Source of the DNA: Candidatus Pacearchaeota archaeon
Lineage (GTDB): Archaea; Nanobdellota; Nanobdellia; Pacearchaeales; GW2011-AR1
Direction of reading: 5' to 3'
NCBI GenBank assembly: GCA_023142835.1
Contig: JAGLIS010000016.1
Coordinates: forward strand, 1-12,853
Length of the DNA stretch: 12,853 nucleotides
Below the pieces are notes generated by a model that searched no databases, was not told the DNA's origin, and saw nothing but the letters and a program-made list of their open reading frames with translations. Of this stretch, positions 1 to 6,232 are shown piece after piece (within the stretch, counting starts at the first letter, position 1; every line of letters starts with the position of its first letter). The position numbers and the translations under genes were made by a program.

Positions 1-5
1 GTCCA

Positions 6-12
6 CACCTCC
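6..12 (-). promoter_or_regulatory. Possible ribosome binding site of a gene beyond the left edge
   Basis: Read on the minus strand, these bases are GGAGGTG, a strong match to the archaeal Shine-Dalgarno sequence. They lie five bases from the window edge. A minus-strand gene starting just outside the window would fit, but no start codon is visible, so this is only suggestive. The rest of 1-49 shows no gene. Confidence 0.3.
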
Positions 13-49
13 GAATTATAATGCTCACTCATATATTAAAATAAATGAT

Positions 50-725
50 TTAGTTTATAAGGATTATTGTGGTAAAATTACTTATTCTCATAAACCGTCG
101 GACACCAATTTGAAGAAGATTAAAATTTTTCTCCATCTTCCTTGCAATACGAGTTTTTAACTCATCTACGACAAGATTAGAAAAATTATTATTCGACTTA
201 AAAGAACTATTAGAAATATAAACAAGCCCGCCTTTTGCAAAATTATCTAATCTTTCAGGATAACAATTAGTACGCGAATTAGACAAATAAAGTTTATTAA
301 AAACAAGGGGATAATTCATAATAGTTGATATACTATTATGAATAATCTCAATCTTATGCAGAGAATCCAAAACTTCTAATAACTTCTTCTTAGAAAAATA
401 ACTCTCTCTGAATTATATCTCCCTCCTTAACATCAAAACCATTAGAAGAATTAAAACTACCTGCCCTATAAAAAGGCCCAAAATCTCCTTTATTCAAAAA
501 ACTTATCTGCTCCCTCATAAACATTATCTGAGCCTCATCTCTATCAACAGCATAAACTTTCCTTACATAAGGCGCAATAGCAAGGGGGACATCGCCAGAA
601 CCATCAATAGAAATAACAACACCTGAAGGTTTCAAATCAAGTCCATCAATAATAGATGGAATATATTCATTAGTACATGGATAAAGAACACGATACTCTA
701 CCAAACCAACTTTATCTTCAACCAT
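50..725 (-). pseudogene. Rossmann-fold SAM-dependent transferase (DUF3419/BtaA-like), split by a frameshift
   Basis: The first reading frame (725 to 390) gives 111 residues with a Rossmann SAM-binding signature: SIDGSGD at about residues 39-45 (motif I) and an acidic AVD near residue 61. This pattern resembles DUF3419/BtaA-type aminocarboxypropyl- or methyltransferases, but the exact substrate is unknown. That frame stops at 390-392. A second frame, shifted by one base, continues through SKKKLLEVLDSL and YLSN...GGLVYISNSS to a stop at 50-52, which looks like the rest of the same domain. The join lies near a five-base homopolymer at 394-398. Removing one T (coding strand) there would restore about 224 residues. 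It is either a real pseudogene, a sequencing or assembly indel, or less likely programmed +1 shifting. The gene starts about 30 bases after the L41e-like gene and probably shares its transcript. Confidence 0.6.
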
Positions 726-755
726 ATTAATTTCCCACTAAGATTAAAATTATAA

Positions 756-866
756 CTATCTGCCTCTCTTCATCTTTCTCTTACGCTTTTCCTTCTTAAG
801 TCTCTTTCGTTGCCACTTCCAACGCATTTGACCTTTCTTCTTCCAACGTCTTGAACTTCTTTTCAT
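756..866 (-). CDS. rpl41e: Small basic protein resembling ribosomal protein L41e
   Basis: This 36-codon frame starts at ATG 866-864 and ends with TAG at 758-756. Almost two thirds of the residues are Lys or Arg, and the second half, MRWKWQRKRLKKEKRKRKMK, matches the pattern of L41e, a single basic helix of about 25 residues in archaeal and eukaryotic large ribosomal subunits. Typical L41e begins MRAKWRKKR. That makes an internal ATG at 827-825 (23 residues) a serious alternative start, and AAAGGT lies just upstream of it as a weak ribosome binding site. The longer start adds 13 residues rich in Arg, Trp and Lys and is placed about 40 bases downstream of the expected transcription start from the TATA box at 931-940. 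Genes this short are commonly missed. The composition could mislead, but the Trp/Lys/Arg spacing favours L41e. Confidence 0.65.
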   Translation of the reverse strand: MKRSSRRWKKKGQMRWKWQRKRLKKEKRKRKMKRGR

Positions 867-930
867 ATTATTTATTAAATGAACCTAGAGAATTAATTCT
901 CACATTCCACAATATTTAACCTAATTTTTG

Positions 931-946
931 CTTTATAAAGTTTTCC
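931..946 (-). promoter_or_regulatory. TATA box and BRE for the L41e-like gene and downstream transferase
   Basis: On the minus strand GGAAAA (BRE-like) is followed by CTTTATAAAG. Initiation is expected near 906, about 40 bases before the long L41e start. The TATA core is palindromic, so orientation is set by the BRE-like bases and the gene position. The gap 867-1038 otherwise holds only A/T-rich sequence and the presumed end of the regulator transcript. Confidence 0.5.
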
Positions 947-1013
947 GCATCCCAAAGAAAATAACTTTATCCTTGAAATATTTTTAATGTTACTTAATTA
1001 AATTTAGTTAATA

Positions 1014-1031
1014 AGAAAAACAAATAAAAAG
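1014..1031 (-). terminator. T-rich termination tract after the Lrp-type regulator
   Basis: On the minus strand, just past the stop codon of the regulator, there is CTTTTTATTTGTTTTTC. Archaeal RNA polymerase terminates at such oligo-T tracts without needing a hairpin. Confidence 0.45.
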
Positions 1032-1038
1032 ATTAGAA

Positions 1039-2025
1039 CTATGAAAAAATCTCTGGCAAATAAGTGAATTTATATTCATCAGTATATTGCATGAATTCAT
1101 ATTCTCTAATGTTTTCTCCAAATTTCATTCTCATATCTTGTATATATTTGTACAGTTCTGCATTACTCTTAACCTGAAATTCCGTTTCCAAATCAGCACC
1201 ACCTACCAATTCAGTAGTATGCACCGTATTAGAATGTATATGAATAAAATTAAAAATTTCCTCTTTCTTTTTTTGTGTTAAATTTTGTAATGTAAAATGC
1301 ACCTTGAAGTACATATATCCTAATTTATTAATATTCAAAAACGGTCTGAATCCTAAAATTATCCCATTTTTAATAAGTTTTTTTATCCTATACCTAACTA
1401 CAATTTCAGAAGTTTTTATTTTTCTTGCTATATCAATTGTTTTCATCCGAGCATTTTTTGTTAAAACTTCAAGTATCTTATAATCCATTTCATCTATTTT
1501 TTCAGGAGTGCAATCCTCCCCTTCATTAAATCCCATAACATCGGCCTTGGAACTTTTTGTTTTTTTCTCAAGAATATAATCTCGATGATAATGCCACATT
1601 CTTGTAACAATCGCCACATCATATCTTTCAATATATTTATGATATTTAAATAAAAACTCATTTATAACATTCCTATATTCATAAACATTTTTACAAAATA
1701 TTCCAGTATTCAAATCCCAAATTCCCTCAATACGAGTTATCCAACTTGCCCTACCTTTTAACCAATCAATAATTTCCTTCTCTTTCTCTACAGTCAAATT
1801 CTGAAATTTAAAAAAAGTCCTATACCATTCAAAACCTAATTTCATCGAATTAATAATTGTCATAAAATAGTTAATATAGCCTTTTTCTACAAGCTGATTT
1901 ATTCTATATCTCACTGAATCTCTACTAAGACCAACTTTTTTAGCAATTTGACTATCTGTCTGTCTAGTATTTAAATCTAATTGATAAAGTATCTTTCTAT
2001 CCTTCAAGTCTAATTTCTCTAACAT
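1039..2025 (-). CDS. Tandem-duplicated Lrp/AsnC-family transcriptional regulator
   Basis: The 328-residue protein is about twice the usual Lrp/AsnC length and contains two repeats of the same architecture. Residues about 4-52 form the first winged helix-turn-helix (LDLKDRKILYQLDLNTRQTD, then SQIAKKVGLSRDSVRYRINQL). Residues about 60-145 are a first ligand-sensing (RAM-like) region. Residues about 176-224 form a second helix-turn-helix (IDEMDYKILEVLTKNARMKT, then DIARKIKTSEIVVRYRIKKL), and 232-315 a second sensing region. Lrp proteins normally dimerise and bind palindromes, so a covalent duplication could act as a built-in dimer. It is divergent from the radical SAM/SDR unit, with 120 bases between the start codons, and is the natural candidate to regulate it. 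ATG 2025-2023 is preceded by a TATA box 27 bases upstream, indicating a leaderless transcript. The ligand is unknown. Confidence 0.85.
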   Translation of the reverse strand: MLEKLDLKDRKILYQLDLNTRQTDSQIAKKVGLSRDSVRYRINQLVEKGYINYFMTIINSMKLGFEWYRTFFKFQNLTVEKEKEIIDWLKGRASWITRIEGIWDLNTGIFCKNVYEYRNVINEFLFKYHKYIERYDVAIVTRMWHYHRDYILEKKTKSSKADVMGFNEGEDCTPEKIDEMDYKILEVLTKNARMKTIDIARKIKTSEIVVRYRIKKLIKNGIILGFRPFLNINKLGYMYFKVHFTLQNLTQKKKEEIFNFIHIHSNTVHTTELVGGADLETEFQVKSNAELYKYIQDMRMKFGENIREYEFMQYTDEYKFTYLPEIFS

Positions 2026-2047
2026 ATACTTGTTTAATATAAAATTA

Positions 2048-2056
2048 CTTATAAAT
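2048..2056 (-). promoter_or_regulatory. TATA box of the Lrp-type regulator
   Basis: The minus strand reads ATTTATAAG, centred about 27 bases before the ATG. This spacing predicts a start site at or next to the start codon. Confidence 0.5.
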
Positions 2057-2087
2057 TTATCGTTTTTGTGTGATTATTAAAGAAAAG

Positions 2088-2096
2088 TTATATATA
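2088..2096 (+). promoter_or_regulatory. TATA box of the radical SAM/SDR operon
   Basis: TTATATATA is preceded by a purine-rich BRE-like stretch (AGAAAAG). Initiation is predicted near 2118, giving a leader of about 28 bases. This is unlike most genes here, which appear leaderless. Confidence 0.5.
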
Positions 2097-2107
2097 CCAA
2101 TTTAATA

Positions 2108-2120
2108 GTAATACTATTAC
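2108..2120 (+). promoter_or_regulatory. Perfect palindrome at the predicted start site, putative Lrp operator
   Basis: GTAATACTATTAC is a perfect 6+6 inverted repeat around a central C. A further GTAATA half-site follows at 2124-2129. The palindrome covers the predicted transcription start of the radical SAM gene, where a bound dimeric regulator would block initiation. Binding by the neighbouring Lrp-type protein is inferred from position and symmetry only. Confidence 0.45.
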
Positions 2121-2145
2121 AAAGTAATAAAAAATACTAAAGAAA

Positions 2146-3723
2146 ATGGTAAATAAAAAAATAAACTTGAAACTTATAGAAGCTCCAACAGCTTCTTTAA
2201 AGATTAATGGAGAAAGATTAGGAACAGATAGAATAAGGACTCCAGTTCCAACTCAACCAATTCTTCTTCCATCCTTAGAGAAAGGATTGGATAGTTTAGG
2301 TTACAAAGTTGATAGCGAAATTATCAATATGAAATTAGGAGATTATCATGAATATAAAAAAGGAACAATAGATTTACAAGGATTGCAACTTGAAAATTAT
2401 GTTCTTGGAGCACCATTTGAATCTGTTAAAGATTCTTTAAAGGAAGCAGATGTTATCGGATTAACTTCAAATTTTACATATTCAGCAAATGTTGTTAAAG
2501 ATTTTATAGGTTATGCAAAAAAAGTAAACCCTAACCTAAAAATTGTTGTGGGTGGAGCAGATGCATCTACAAGACAAGATTTTTATCTTCACTCAGGAGC
2601 AGATGCAGTTGTCAAGGGAGAAGGAGAGAATAATGGACATTATGTAATTGACGCTTTAACAAAAGGATATGGTCTAGAAGATATAGCAAGAGTTGCCTTC
2701 AAAAAAGGTGATAGAATTATAAAAACCGTGCAAGGACTTGGAAACGAACCGATTAATTTAAACGAGCTACCTTTCCCCTCACTACATAAAGTCAATTTAG
2801 CAGATTATATAGATACAGGAGAGGGACCGCTTCCAAAGGGAGCATCTACCCCAATATGGGCATATACAACTTCGAGAGGGTGCCCAAATTTCTGTCCTTA
2901 TTGTACAACTCCTTTCTTAAAACCTAATTTCAGAAAGATGAGCTTAGAACGGATTGCACAATATTTTGAATATATAAAAAAGGCAGGAGTCAAAACCCTG
3001 ATATCTAATGAAGATAGTATTTTGAGAAGAATGGGCGCTAGTGGTTCTCCAAGAGATCCAAATGGAAGAATTGAAGTCATAGAATATGCAAAACTAATAA
3101 TGGATACTGGCTTACCCTTTGAATTGGCTAATGGATTAGAAATAGGAAAGTTAGCAAATAGAAAAGGTGAGCCGGATATAGAATTAATTAATTCCTTTTT
3201 TAAACATAGAATAAATCCTGATGGAAGTTTTAGTGGAACTTATAGATGTTATATCCCTTTAGAAAGTGTAACTGATGAAGGAATTTCAAGATTAAAAAAA
3301 TTAAGATCATATGAAATCGAGAAAAATGTTTTGAGAGCTATCGCAGAAACAAAAGTACCTATGTTAAATTTTGGAATTATGGTAGGAGCTCCAAATGAAA
3401 CTCCTCAAAACATAGATAAAACTCGAGAGAGATGTTACGAAATCAAAGAAATGATTGGAAAAATCTCTCCAGACACTCAATTGTACTTTAATTTTTTTAT
3501 GTCCACCCTATTACCTGGAACTCCATATTTTAAAAAATATGAAAATAGATTAATAGCAGACATAAATACTCAGCCAGAATTCTGGAGTTTTTATATTAGT
3601 GGTATTAATGGAGATTATTATTCAGCTAAAGATATGACTTTGAAAAGAAGAGAATTATCTAAGGAAATAAATGGGACTCATGCTATGCAGGTTTATGATG
3701 GACAAAATGTTACTAAAAAATAA
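2146..3723 (+). CDS. B12-binding-type radical SAM enzyme
   Basis: The 525-residue protein has the layout of class B-like radical SAM enzymes. An N-terminal Rossmann-like region at about residues 90-170 includes ADVIGLTSNFTYSANVVKDF and IVVGGADASTRQDF, as in cobalamin-binding domains, but I see no DxHxxG cobalamin-ligand motif. The radical SAM core follows, with its [4Fe-4S] cysteines at 246, 250 and 253 (CPNFCPYC, CxxxCxxC). The later parts include NGLEIGKL (about 325-332), a strand usual in these TIM barrels, and GIMVGAPNETPQNI near residue 412. The substrate cannot be read from sequence; methylation, rearrangement or oxidation are all possible. The SDR gene begins inside its last codons, so the two are probably co-translated. 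The plus strand here is G-rich relative to the core genes downstream. Expression probably depends on the divergent Lrp-type regulator. Confidence 0.85.
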   Translation: MVNKKINLKLIEAPTASLKINGERLGTDRIRTPVPTQPILLPSLEKGLDSLGYKVDSEIINMKLGDYHEYKKGTIDLQGLQLENYVLGAPFESVKDSLKEADVIGLTSNFTYSANVVKDFIGYAKKVNPNLKIVVGGADASTRQDFYLHSGADAVVKGEGENNGHYVIDALTKGYGLEDIARVAFKKGDRIIKTVQGLGNEPINLNELPFPSLHKVNLADYIDTGEGPLPKGASTPIWAYTTSRGCPNFCPYCTTPFLKPNFRKMSLERIAQYFEYIKKAGVKTLISNEDSILRRMGASGSPRDPNGRIEVIEYAKLIMDTGLPFELANGLEIGKLANRKGEPDIELINSFFKHRINPDGSFSGTYRCYIPLESVTDEGISRLKKLRSYEIEKNVLRAIAETKVPMLNFGIMVGAPNETPQNIDKTRERCYEIKEMIGKISPDTQLYFNFFMSTLLPGTPYFKKYENRLIADINTQPEFWSFYISGINGDYYSAKDMTLKRRELSKEINGTHAMQVYDGQNVTKK

Positions 3724-4441
3724 AGTTGCAATAGTTACTGGATCCACTCGAGGAATTGGAAAAGCAATAGTTAAAGCTCTGGTATCAGAAGGAGCAAAAG
3801 TAATAATTAATTCTTACCATTCAACTAATGAGGGAAAAGAATTGGAAAAAGAATTAAACTCTCAAGGATTTAATACAACTTACATCCAAGCAGACATTTC
3901 AGAAGAAGCAGATGTTCAAAAATTATTTGAAGAGACAATTAGAGTTTACGGAAAAATTGATATTTTAATTAATAATGCGGGAGTATTTTTAAGAAAAAAC
4001 AAGATAGAGAAATCAAAATTTGAAGATTATATAGAAATACATAAAGTTAACGGATGGGGAGTATACTTATGTTCAAAATATGCAATACAATTTATGGAAA
4101 CAGGAAAAATAGTTAACATATCTTCAATTTATGGTATCCAACCAAATCCCAATTCTATTTTAGCAAGCGGAGTTAAAGCAGAAGTCGAAAATTATACCAA
4201 ATCATTTGCAAAAAAGTATAAAAAAAGAATTGAAGTAAATGCAGTTGCTCCAGGGTATACAAATACTAAAATTGTAAATGATAATTTTTCTTCCGATGAA
4301 TTAAAAAAAGTCACAGAAAAAATGTCAAGAAAAAAACTACTTTCTACAAAAGAGATAGCAAATGCAGTAATTTTTCTTATAAAAAATGATAGCATCTCTG
4401 GTCAAACAATTACAGTAGATGGAGGATATCTTTTAAATTGA
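3707..4441 (+). CDS. SDR-family protein lacking the catalytic tyrosine
   Basis: This is a classical short-chain dehydrogenase/reductase by fold. The cofactor loop TGSTRGIG is at residues 11-18, NNAG at 89-92, the NISS serine at 139-140, and VNAVAPGYTNT and a C-terminal ISGQTITVDGGYLL are present. The usual YxxxK is ASGVK at 153-157: the lysine is kept but tyrosine is replaced by alanine. It may therefore be catalytically altered, or a binding or scaffold protein. I chose ATG 3707 (244 residues) because it puts the first strand where SDRs normally have it. ATGs at 3695 and 3698 are possible, and 3671 would only add residues overlapping the radical SAM frame. The 17-base overlap with the upstream gene implies translational coupling, so the two proteins probably act on the same pathway. 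Confidence 0.85.
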   Translation: MLLKNKVAIVTGSTRGIGKAIVKALVSEGAKVIINSYHSTNEGKELEKELNSQGFNTTYIQADISEEADVQKLFEETIRVYGKIDILINNAGVFLRKNKIEKSKFEDYIEIHKVNGWGVYLCSKYAIQFMETGKIVNISSIYGIQPNPNSILASGVKAEVENYTKSFAKKYKKRIEVNAVAPGYTNTKIVNDNFSSDELKKVTEKMSRKKLLSTKEIANAVIFLIKNDSISGQTITVDGGYLLN

Positions 4442-4466
4442 AATGTTTCATTCTCTAAAAGTATCT

Positions 4467-4497
4467 ACCTGGTTCGAATCAATAGCCCCTCCAGGAT
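4467..4497. repeat. 31-bp direct repeat, distal copy behind tRNA-Gln
   Basis: This is identical to 4543-4573, 76 bases away. On the minus strand the unit begins with the last 14 bases of tRNA-Gln (ATCCTGGAGGGGCT) and continues 17 bases into its trailer. The sequence just beyond is also similar in the two copies (GTATCT against GTATCGA on the plus strand), so the duplicated segment is slightly longer with a small indel. Confidence 0.85.
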
Positions 4498-4504
4498 GGG
4501 TCTG

Positions 4505-4536
4505 CCCCAACCAATATAATTATTTATTGGTGAGGG
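4505..4536 (-). other. Hairpin between the two repeat copies
   Basis: In minus-strand RNA, CCCUCACCAAUA can pair with UAUUGGUUGGGG around an eight-base loop. That is a twelve-position stem with one G-U pair and one mismatch. It lies about 24 bases downstream of tRNA-Gln. It could end the tRNA transcript, or be the core of a small mobile or duplicated unit. No function is established. Confidence 0.5.
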
Positions 4537-4542
4537 TATCGA

Positions 4543-4573
4543 ACCTGGTTCGAATCAATAGCCCCTCCAGGAT
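4543..4573. repeat. 31-bp direct repeat, copy containing the 3' end of tRNA-Gln
   Basis: This copy covers the last 14 bases of tRNA-Gln plus 17 trailer bases and is identical to 4467-4497. A duplicated tRNA 3' end is what integrases leave at tRNA attachment sites, but only 45 bases separate the copies and no integrase gene is nearby. A deletion remnant or a local tandem duplication are both possible. Confidence 0.85.
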
Positions 4574-4631
4574 TCGAACCTGGGTCGCAAGGCCCAGAAC
4601 CTCGCATCCTTGACCACTAGACTAAAGGGCT
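4560..4631 (-). tRNA. tRNA-Gln (anticodon CUG)
   Basis: The 72-base minus-strand sequence folds as a cloverleaf. The acceptor stem is AGCCCTT with AGGGGCT (one G-T pair), the anticodon stem CGAGG with CCTTG, and the loop TTCTGGG has anticodon CTG. The T-arm is CCAGG TTCGAAT CCTGG. No 3' CCA is encoded and there is no intron. A TATA box sits at the expected distance upstream. The gene is divergent from endA. Confidence 0.9.
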
Positions 4632-4650
4632 TCTTACCTTTTATCTTTTA

Positions 4651-4659
4651 CTTTAAACT
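4651..4659 (-). promoter_or_regulatory. TATA box of tRNA-Gln
   Basis: The minus strand reads AGTTTAAAG, centred about 25 bases before the first base of tRNA-Gln. Confidence 0.45.
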
Positions 4660-4699
4660 AAAAGGCTATGAGAACCTAAGAAAATCTCAATTTAAAAAG

Positions 4700-4708
4700 T
4701 TTTATAAT
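4700..4708 (+). promoter_or_regulatory. TATA box of endA
   Basis: TTTTATAAT after a purine-rich AAAAAG is centred about 26 bases before ATG 4730. This supports both that start codon and a leaderless message. Confidence 0.5.
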
Positions 4709-4729
4709 CTCTTATCCCCTCAACAAAAC

Positions 4730-5248
4730 ATGAAAATCAAAGCAACATTAATCTCAGATAAAATAACTTCAAATACACTAGAAGCCCAAAATCTATTTGC
4801 AACTAGCAGATTCGGAGAGAAAATCGGAGAGAAAATATTCTATTCACTATCTGAAGCACTCTATCTTATCGATGATAAAAAAATGGAAATTCTAAACCCT
4901 CAAAACAAAAAACTAACTCAAGAAGAGATTCTAAGAAAATTTGAAAAGATAGATAAAAAATTCAAAATAAAATATTTAGTTTTCAAAGACCTACGAAAAA
5001 AAGGTTACATAGTAAAATCTGCATTAAAATTTGGCGCAGAATTTAGAATATACGACAAAGGTAAAAAAGTAGATAAAAGTCATTCAAAGTGGATTTGTTT
5101 TCCAGTTTCAGAAAACAAACAAATAAATTGGCAAGAATTCTCCGCAAAAAATCGAATCGCAAACTCCATAAAGAAAAATCTTCTTGTAGCAATTGTCGAC
5201 GAAGAAGGAGCTATCTCTTACTACGAAGTTAAATGGACGAGGATATAG
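4730..5248 (+). CDS. endA: tRNA-splicing endonuclease, homotetrameric (alpha4) type
   Basis: The 172-residue protein cuts bulge-helix-bulge introns in precursor tRNAs. The C-terminal catalytic domain begins around residue 80 (IKYLVFKDLRKKGYIVKSAL). It carries the expected triad: Tyr108 in FRIYDKG, His118 in KSHSKW, and Lys149 in NRIANSIKKNLL, followed by VAIVDEEG and a C-terminal strand. The length fits the short homotetrameric enzymes, not the fused alpha2 or ARMAN-type three-unit forms. The frame is open upstream to 4610, but that part would run antisense through tRNA-Gln and its promoter, while a TATA box sits 26 bases before ATG 4730, so I use that start. A likely substrate, intron-containing tRNA-Arg, is also in this window at 9425-9516. 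Confidence 0.92.
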   Translation: MKIKATLISDKITSNTLEAQNLFATSRFGEKIGEKIFYSLSEALYLIDDKKMEILNPQNKKLTQEEILRKFEKIDKKFKIKYLVFKDLRKKGYIVKSALKFGAEFRIYDKGKKVDKSHSKWICFPVSENKQINWQEFSAKNRIANSIKKNLLVAIVDEEGAISYYEVKWTRI

Positions 5249-5284
5249 ATTTTTCCAGACGAAACTAATTTTCTCGACCACAAA

Positions 5285-5297
5285 AAATATTTAAACC
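5285..5297 (+). promoter_or_regulatory. TATA box of the winged-helix gene
   Basis: AAATATTTAAACC is centred about 27 bases upstream of ATG 5318, again implying a leaderless transcript. Confidence 0.45.
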
Positions 5298-5317
5298 TTA
5301 TTAGCAGTCTCAATCCT

Positions 5318-6226
5318 ATGATAGATATACCACAAAAAAAAACCAAGATAATTTCCTTCATTGAAGAAAATGGTCCATCCCTTCCAGTCCGAATAGCAAA
5401 AGCAATTGACATGGACCCTGTATTCGCATCCGCAATTCTCTCAGAACTTCTCAACACGAAACAAATTAAGATGAGTCACATGAAAATAGGGGCGTCATCC
5501 CTTTACCTTCTCCCCGAACAAGAACAAAAACTTGAAGAGCAAACCGAAAATCTCAAACCAATAGAAAAAGAAGCCTACCTAAAACTCAAAGAAAGAAAAA
5601 TTCTAACTCACGAAGATGAAGAACCCGCAATCCGAGTAGCACTCCAAAACATCAAAGACTTCGCAATACCCTTTAAGTTCCAAGAAAAAATAATGTGGAA
5701 ATATGCATTCACCCATGACGAAGAAATTAAAAATATCTTGATACCCAAGAAAGAAAAAGTTAAACAAGAAAAACCTAAACAAGAAGAAGCTAAAATAGAA
5801 AATATCTTTCAAAAAGAAAATAAAGAAGAACCAGAAAAAATTATTTCCCTTCCTAAAATAGAGATTAAACAAAAAACTCTTACAGAAAAAGAACTCTCAA
5901 TAGAAACTAAAGAACCTAAACCTGAGTTCCTAGAAGAAATAAAAAAATTCCTTAAAACTAAAAACATAAAATTCTTAGAAGAAATCCAATCAGAAAAAAA
6001 AGAAATCGTAGCAAAAGTCAGTATTGAATCCGAACTCGGAAATATAAATTTCCTTCTCATAGCGAAGAACAAACAAACAACCTCCAAAGAAGAAATCGCT
6101 GCAGCAATCCAAATAGCAATTTACAACAAGATGCCATGTCTTTTAGTCATAAGAAAACAACCTTCAAAGAACCTCCAAAAAATAATAGAAGAAAATTATC
6201 TTATCAAACTCGAGATAATAGACTAA
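5318..6226 (+). CDS. Winged-helix DNA-binding protein with charged linker and C-terminal alpha/beta domain
   Basis: I do not recognise a named family. Residues 1-66 look like a winged helix (KIISFIEENGPSLPVRIAKA, a recognition-helix segment FASAILSELL, and a wing ending SSLYLLP). Residues about 143-205 are a low-complexity Lys/Glu linker. Residues about 206-302 form a compact alpha/beta domain: NINFLLIAKNK, then a helix EEIAAAIQIAIYN and a strand MPCLLVIRK. That strand-AK-helix-strand order recalls PD-(D/E)xK nuclease folds, but the acidic residues expected before the lysine are missing (NIN and LLIAKNK). If it is related, it is probably a non-cutting DNA- or protein-binding version. The gene ends six bases from the convergent MinD/ParA gene. 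A chromosome-associated role is possible but unproven. Confidence 0.6.
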   Translation: MIDIPQKKTKIISFIEENGPSLPVRIAKAIDMDPVFASAILSELLNTKQIKMSHMKIGASSLYLLPEQEQKLEEQTENLKPIEKEAYLKLKERKILTHEDEEPAIRVALQNIKDFAIPFKFQEKIMWKYAFTHDEEIKNILIPKKEKVKQEKPKQEEAKIENIFQKENKEEPEKIISLPKIEIKQKTLTEKELSIETKEPKPEFLEEIKKFLKTKNIKFLEEIQSEKKEIVAKVSIESELGNINFLLIAKNKQTTSKEEIAAAIQIAIYNKMPCLLVIRKQPSKNLQKIIEENYLIKLEIID

Positions 6227-6232
6227 TATTTA

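Noticed and set aside
2898..3080. Minus-strand 60-codon frame inside the radical SAM gene
   Set aside because: It lies opposite the iron-sulfur motif region of a clearly coding frame and has no independent support.
3671..3706. Earliest ATG of the SDR frame
   Set aside because: It adds 12 residues before an already complete N-terminal strand and lies fully inside the radical SAM coding sequence; ATG 3707 fits the family better.
4610..4729. Upstream extension of the endA frame by 40 codons
   Set aside because: It would run antisense through the 5' end of tRNA-Gln and across its promoter. A TATA box lies 26 bases before ATG 4730, and the residues added do not resemble EndA.
5603..6087. Minus-strand frames opposite the winged-helix gene
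   Set aside because: They consist mainly of Phe and Ser, as expected from reading a Lys/Glu-rich linker in reverse.
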